The notes below the pieces were generated by a model. The model ran no database searches. It was not told the DNA's origin and worked only from the letters and a program-made list of their open reading frames with translations. The position numbers were made by a program, and so were the translations under genes. From NCBI RefSeq assembly GCF_034008635.1, contig NZ_CP125378.1, positions 3,407,501 through 3,471,500 of the forward strand: a stretch of DNA of 64,000 nucleotides. Reading direction: 5' to 3'. The stretch's first letter is position 1. The number at the start of each line of letters is the position of its first letter. Below are positions 58,640 to 64,000 of this stretch, one piece after another. The stretch comes from Pseudomonas sp. P8_229. Its GTDB lineage: Bacteria; Pseudomonadota; Gammaproteobacteria; Pseudomonadales; Pseudomonadaceae.

Positions 58640-59429
58640 CTTCGGCGAGCTCCTTGATGAAGTAGGTGTGCAAATAGTCGTTGAGCTTGCGCGAGGCCTG
58701 CGGTGCCGGCCCCTGCGTGGCGAAAGTCTGTGGGTCTATATCGGCCCCGACACGAAAACTGAAGTGCACGCGGCGGCTGGGGATCCGATACCAGGGTTCG
58801 GCCTTGGTCAGGGTGGTCGGGCTGACCTTGATAACCACCGGAGTCAGGATTTTCGCACCGCGCAGGGCAATCGCCGCGGCCCCCCGATGAAAGGCCGGTG
58901 CCTGCCCTGGCTGGGTGCGCGTGCCCTCGGGAAAAATGATCAGGGTCTGGCCGTTTTGCAGGGACTGCGCGGCGGCATCGAGCATGTCCATGCTGCCGTC
59001 ATTGCTGATGTACTCTGTGCTGCGCAGTGGGCCACGGGTGAAGGGGTTTTCCCACAGACTTTTCTTCACCACGCAATTGGCCTGGCGCACCAGGCCGATC
59101 AGGAACACCACATCGATCAGCGACGGGTGGTTGGCGATGATCATCTGCCCCGGGCGGCCGAGGCGTTCAGCGCCTTGAATGTCGTAGGTCAGCACGCCAG
59201 TACGGGCCATGAACCGCACAAAAAACCAGAACAACCGACTGACGGTCTGCCGTGCGCGGTGGCGATGTTTCAGCGCATCCCCAGGCAGGCAGCCGAGCAA
59301 CGGAAACACCAGCAGACGCAGACACAGTCCGCCCAGCCCGAACAGAGCGAAACTTGCGGCAGTGGCCAGCAGGCGCCAGTAGTAGGCGTCGCGGTTTTTC
59401 TCGGTCACGGGTTGCGTTGCCAGGTCCAT
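58620..59429 (-). CDS. PlsC-type 1-acylglycerol-3-phosphate acyltransferase homologue (APE cluster)
   Basis: A 269-residue membrane-associated acyltransferase: an N-terminal span (about 20–50), HX4D motif NHPSLID, FPEGTRTQPG with the second substrate motif, and VVIKVSP. It may build the lipid anchor of the product. ATG 59429 (MDLATQPVTEKNRDAYYW) is used, overlapping the CLF by 25 bases; the open frame that reaches 60101 lies inside the CLF gene and is rejected. Confidence 0.87.
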   Translation of the reverse strand: MDLATQPVTEKNRDAYYWRLLATAASFALFGLGGLCLRLLVFPLLGCLPGDALKHRHRARQTVSRLFWFFVRFMARTGVLTYDIQGAERLGRPGQMIIANHPSLIDVVFLIGLVRQANCVVKKSLWENPFTRGPLRSTEYISNDGSMDMLDAAAQSLQNGQTLIIFPEGTRTQPGQAPAFHRGAAAIALRGAKILTPVVIKVSPTTLTKAEPWYRIPSRRVHFSFRVGADIDPQTFATQGPAPQASRKLNDYLHTYFIKELAEDERSAP

Positions 59430-60130
59430 ACACGATTTTTCCAGGCATGTTGGCAATGGGTTTGCTGGCCAAGCAGGGTTTGCAACAGATTCAGCGCGTG
59501 TGGCCAGTGCGCTTTGGACACTGCTTCTGTGCCGCTGTTCAGGGTCAGCCGCCAGTCGGTACCGGGGGTGATCAACAAACCGAGCGCATAGGGAAAAGGC
59601 ACGTCGTCGATCCACTGCAAGTAGGCCTGGGGCGGCTGCTCTTCGGTGATGATCAGCAGCACTGCCGGAGCGCCTTCCTCGAGCAGGGCCGCAGCTTCGA
59701 GCATGCCATGTTCCAGACCATCGCCAGCTGCCGCGAGGGCGGTCATTTCGCTGGTTTCGCCGCGCATGATCGACCACAGGCCGATGATTGCGTTGTGCAC
59801 CGACAGGCTGAACTGGGTCGGAGACAACGGTTCGTCCTTGGCCAGATCGCTGAGGATCTCGAAGGTGCGCGGGGTTTCGCCGTGCCGTGAAACAAACACC
59901 AGCGGCAGGTTTTCCCGTCCGTCGGCCAGCGGCCAGCCGACACTGAACGCCATCCGCGCCAGACGGCTGAGGCGCCGGCGCTGCATGGCCGGCAGGAACG
60001 ACACATCGGGCGCGGCATCGCTGCTCTGGAGCACGACCGGTTGTCGGCTCCAGGCCTGCCAGGCGTCCACGCTGTCGAGCCCGGGGGCCCACGCGCGCCA
60101 TTGGGCGATGTTGAAGTTGATCACGGACAT
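59405..60130 (-). CDS. Beta-ketoacyl synthase chain-length factor (APE pathway)
   Basis: A 241-residue short ketosynthase-like protein without the catalytic Cys, matching the 'beta-ketoacyl synthase, N-terminal-like' CLF of aryl polyene systems (ApeC type). In known systems it forms a heterodimer with the ketosynthase and sets polyene length. It begins MSVINFNIAQWRAWAPGLDS. First gene of the run; the promoter candidate lies about 110 bases upstream. Confidence 0.85.
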   Translation of the reverse strand: MSVINFNIAQWRAWAPGLDSVDAWQAWSRQPVVLQSSDAAPDVSFLPAMQRRRLSRLARMAFSVGWPLADGRENLPLVFVSRHGETPRTFEILSDLAKDEPLSPTQFSLSVHNAIIGLWSIMRGETSEMTALAAAGDGLEHGMLEAAALLEEGAPAVLLIITEEQPPQAYLQWIDDVPFPYALGLLITPGTDWRLTLNSGTEAVSKAHWPHALNLLQTLLGQQTHCQHAWKNRVWTWQRNP

Positions 60131-60239
60131 TTATCCCGCCCCTGCGGGCTTGTATTGACGCGTTGAGTCGCCAAAGCCGCAGCCGGGCTGTGCTGACGTT
60201 ACCGGACGCGGCGTGGCGCCTGACGTTCGGGTGGCGCGC

Positions 60240-60268
60240 ATTATCCCGGTGCGACGAGTGTGTAGCAA
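60240..60268 (-). promoter_or_regulatory. Candidate sigma70 promoter of the APE operon
   Basis: On the minus strand TTGCTA, exactly 17 bases, GATAAT. It is about 110 bases before the first APE gene, in the 377-bp gap between the CLF gene and parA. The same gap holds the inverted repeat GTCGGG-CAT-CCCGAC at 60360–60374 and no gene of its own. Confidence 0.5.
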
Positions 60269-60507
60269 ATGCTGGTTACATTTTGCGCAGCTGAATGTAC
60301 CGAATGGTTCGTGGAAAAAATGTCACTTGGCCATTATCCGGGTCGTCAGCGGTTTGTCTGTCGGGCATCCCGACGATCAATGGCCGTTTTTGCTCCATCG
60401 CCATGGGGATATTTGCACCTGACTCTGTAGTCCGCGTCCATGGAGGTAGCGAAGCCAAGCCACGCGCATCTACACTCGGTCATTCTTTGATACACGGAGG
60501 TTTTGTC

Positions 60508-61278
60508 ATGCGGCGCGTGGTGTTCAATCAGAAAGGTGGCGTAGGCAAGTCCAGCATTGCCTGCAATCTGGCGGCGGTCAGCGCCAGCGAGGGCTATCGC
60601 ACGCTGTTGGTGGATCTCGATGCCCAGGCCAACTCCACTCAGTATCTGACGGGGCTCACCGGGGATGACATACCGATGGGCATCGCCGATTTCTTCAAGC
60701 AGACCCTGTCTTCAGGGCCGTTCTCGAAGAAAAATCAGGCCGATATCTACGAAACCCCGTTCGACAATCTGCACATCATCACCGCAACTGCTGAACTGGC
60801 CGATCTGCAGCCCAAGCTTGAGGCCAAGCACAAGATCAACAAGCTGCGTAAGTTGCTGGACGAGTTGGCCGAAGATTACGACCGAATCTACCTCGATACC
60901 CCGCCAGCGCTGAATTTCTATGCGGTGTCGGCATTGATTGCCGCTGATCGTGTACTGATTCCCTTCGATTGCGACAGTTTCTCACGGCAGGCGCTGTACG
61001 GGCTGCTGGCAGAGATCGAAGAGTTGAAGGAAGACCACAACGAAGGCCTGGAAGTCGAAGGCATCGTGGTCAACCAGTTCCAGGCCCGGGCCAGCCTGCC
61101 GCAGCAGATGCTTGATGAATTGATTGCCGAGGGCTTGCCGGTGCTGCCGGTGTATCTGAGCAGTTCGGTGCGCATGCGTGAGTCTCACCAGGCCAGCACG
61201 CCGCTGATCCACCTCGACCCACGGCACAAGCTGACGCAGCAATTTGTTGAACTGCACAATCTGCTCGAAGACGCCTGA
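60508..61278 (+). CDS. Solitary ParA-family ATPase
   Basis: A 256-residue deviant-Walker ATPase: KGGVGKSS (Lys9 and Lys14), [10 protein letters not shown] and the YLDTPPA switch. It has no N-terminal HTH domain, so it is a chromosomal or Soj/MinD-like orphan, not a plasmid ParA with its own operator-binding domain. No ParB gene or parS-like site is seen in the window. ATG 60508 has ACGGAGGT directly upstream; the frame continuing to 60295 is not supported. Divergent from the APE operon. It may position an unknown cargo. Confidence 0.85.
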   Translation: MRRVVFNQKGGVGKSSIACNLAAVSASEGYRTLLVDLDAQANSTQYLTGLTGDDIPMGIADFFKQTLSSGPFSKKNQADIYETPFDNLHIITATAELADLQPKLEAKHKINKLRKLLDELAEDYDRIYLDTPPALNFYAVSALIAADRVLIPFDCDSFSRQALYGLLAEIEELKEDHNEGLEVEGIVVNQFQARASLPQQMLDELIAEGLPVLPVYLSSSVRMRESHQASTPLIHLDPRHKLTQQFVELHNLLEDA

Positions 61279-61300
61279 TACCTCGAATTACGCATAGCTC

Positions 61301-61388
61301 CCCTGTGGGAGCGGGCTTGCTCGCGAAGGCATTCTGTCAGTTGATAAATCGGCTGAGTGACACTCCCTCTTCGCGAGCAGGCTCACTC
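61301..61388. repeat. REPIN, first unit of a tandem duplication
   Basis: CCCTGTGGGAGCGGGCTTGC at the left, GAGCAGGCTCACTCCTACA-type arm at the right. The left arm and 60 bp after it recur at 61428, 127 bp away, almost unchanged. The two arms of this unit belong to different REP subtypes. Confidence 0.92.
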
Positions 61389-61427
61389 CTACATTAGCGG
61401 GTTCGGGTGTGTCAGATACCCTGGCCC

Positions 61428-61520
61428 CCCTGTGGGAGCGGGCTTGCTCGCGAAGGCATTCTGTCAGTTGATAAATCGGCTGACTGACACTCCCTCTTCG
61501 TGAGCAAGCCCGCTCCCACT
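61428..61520. repeat. REPIN, second unit of a tandem duplication
   Basis: The same left arm and spacer as 61301, but the right arm is GTGAGCAAGCCCGCTCCCAC, matching its own left arm. It lies just before the trxC stop. Confidence 0.92.
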
Positions 61521-61537
61521 TTGGGTTTTGGGGTGTG

Positions 61538-61972
61538 TTAGATACCTTGGCTGCGCAGCCACGTCATCAACTGCGGCAACGGAAACGCCCCGCTCTGGCG
61601 CGCCACTTCGCGGCCATTTCTGAACAGAATCAGGCTCGGAATCGAACGAATCCCCAACTGCGCCGACAACTGCTGATTGGCTTCGCTGTCGAGCTTGGCC
61701 AGTCGGCACTTGCCCGCCAACTGCGCAGCAGCCTGTTCGAACACCGGTGCGAACGACTTGCACGGCCCGCACCAGTCCGCCCACACGTCCACCAACAGCG
61801 CCAGATCACCCTTGATCTGGCTGGTGTAGTCGCCTTGCTTGAGTTCGAATGGCTTGCTCAGCAGCACAGTGGATTTGCAGCGCCCGCACTTCGGCTGATC
61901 ACCCAGGCGTTCGGCGGGGATGCGGTTGAGGCCGTTGCAGGCGGGGCAGGGGATGAGGAGTGGGTTGGTCAT
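61538..61972 (-). CDS. trxC: Thioredoxin TrxC (thioredoxin 2)
   Basis: A 144-residue cytoplasmic thioredoxin. The N-terminal zinc finger has Cys9, Cys12, Cys29 and Cys32 (CPAC…CGRC); the redox motif is WCGPC (Cys68, Cys71). It is the zinc-containing thioredoxin of oxidative stress, which in E. coli is under OxyR. ATG 61972 is used; the frame back to 62029 is not needed. The start lies 81 bases after the selO stop on the same strand. Confidence 0.95.
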   Translation of the reverse strand: MTNPLLIPCPACNGLNRIPAERLGDQPKCGRCKSTVLLSKPFELKQGDYTSQIKGDLALLVDVWADWCGPCKSFAPVFEQAAAQLAGKCRLAKLDSEANQQLSAQLGIRSIPSLILFRNGREVARQSGAFPLPQLMTWLRSQGI

Positions 61973-62052
61973 AATGGGCTCGGTGAACGTAGATAACTCG
62001 TACGACTGATCTGGAGTCCTACGAGGCATTTATCAAGGTTGAATCCTGTGCC

Positions 62053-63555
<1,503 letters not shown>

Positions 63556-63564
63556 TTAGACCGG

Positions 63565-64000
63565 TTAGTCGAGTTTGGCTGGCGGCGGCTCTTGCAGCGG
63601 TTTTTGTTCGCCGCTGATCGGGACGATGGTTTTGCTGTCGTCCTCGACCGGCACCAACTTGTATTCCTGACCGTGGAGGTTCTTCAGGTAAACCTCCATC
63701 TGGCGGAACGAGATGTTGATGTGCTGCTTCTTGAACTCGCGATTGATGAAGCGGTTCACTTCGTCGATCACCGGGTTGCGGTCGCCGAGGTCACGCACGT
63801 GCATGCGCAATTCGTGATCGAGGGTGCTTTCGCCGAAGTTGAGAAAGTACACGTGCGGCTCGGGCTCCTTGAGTACGCGCGGGTTCTCGCGGGCGGCCTT
63901 GAGCAGTAGTTCTTTCACCAGATCCAGGTCCGAACCGTAGTCGACGCCGAGTTTCAGCGTTACCCGGGTGATGGTGTCGGTCAGCGACCAGTTGATCAGT
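63565..64000 (-). CDS. Mechanosensitive ion channel, MscK/KefA-like, 3' end only
   Basis: Partial gene; the 5' part lies beyond the right edge. The visible 144 residues are the MscS-family cytoplasmic C-terminal domain: VTLKLGVDYGSDLDLVKELL, HVYFLNFGESTLDHELR and INREFKKQHINISFRQMEVY. The last 25 residues (VEDDSKTIVPISGEQKPLQ) are a disordered tail. Membrane spans are not visible, so MscS against MscK size class cannot be decided. Confidence 0.87.
   Translation of the reverse strand, partial: LINWSLTDTITRVTLKLGVDYGSDLDLVKELLLKAARENPRVLKEPEPHVYFLNFGESTLDHELRMHVRDLGDRNPVIDEVNRFINREFKKQHINISFRQMEVYLKNLHGQEYKLVPVEDDSKTIVPISGEQKPLQEPPPAKLD

Noticed and set aside
58620..60101. Single 493-residue frame covering acyltransferase and CLF regions
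   Set aside because: The first 220 codons are an out-of-frame reading of the CLF gene; the acyltransferase begins at ATG 59429.

Overview
The window is a chromosomal segment of a fluorescent Pseudomonas, most likely the P. fluorescens group. The evidence is the high-GC codon use, the gene order pha locus–hslUV–SPOR protein–argS–priA–rpmE–maeB–ponA–pilMNOPQ–aroKB–damX-like–gltBD–hemE, and many REP/REPIN palindromes of the type typical of this group. I found no rRNA, tRNA, CRISPR array, insertion sequence or phage gene.

Region 1 (1–8.3 kb) is the medium-chain-length polyhydroxyalkanoate (PHA) locus. It holds the 5' end of ubiE, a small PHA-system protein, the phasin operon phaI-phaF on the plus strand, and the convergent operon phaC1-phaZ-phaC2-phaD on the minus strand, with a DUF971 protein upstream. 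A 133-bp palindromic element sits on each side of phaC1–DUF971, and a sigma54-like site lies upstream of phaC1.

Region 2 (8.3–38.7 kb) is mostly housekeeping. The minus strand carries hslVU with a near-perfect heat-shock (sigma32) promoter, an FtsN-like SPOR protein, argS and priA. The plus strand carries rpmE, a secreted nuclease and a malic enzyme. ponA (minus) diverges from pilMNOPQ-aroK-aroB-damX-like (plus), which is followed by gltB, gltD and hemE. An MFS exporter and a LysR regulator form a divergent pair.

Region 3 (39.8–60.5 kb) is accessory. A minus-strand run of about 20 tightly overlapping genes from 60130 down to 41098 encodes an aryl-polyene (APE) type II polyketide pathway. It contains a KS-CLF subunit, two ketosynthases, a ketoreductase, two dehydratase domains, two ACPs, an aryl-ACP ligase fused to a hotdog domain, an ammonia lyase, a methyltransferase, a thioesterase, acyl- and glycosyltransferases, and LolA/MMPL/antiporter-like export functions. 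Expected product: an aryl-capped polyene carboxylate on a glycolipid-like anchor, carried to the outer membrane. Just beyond its 3' end lie two paralogous secreted proteins of unknown function on either side of a solitary PemK/MazF-like toxin gene.

Region 4 (60.5–64 kb) holds a solitary ParA-type ATPase, a tandemly duplicated REPIN, trxC, selO and the 3' end of a mechanosensitive-channel gene.

Start codons were re-chosen where Shine-Dalgarno sites, overlaps or family N-termini argued for it. All function calls rest on reading the translated sequence and remembered family features; no database search was run.
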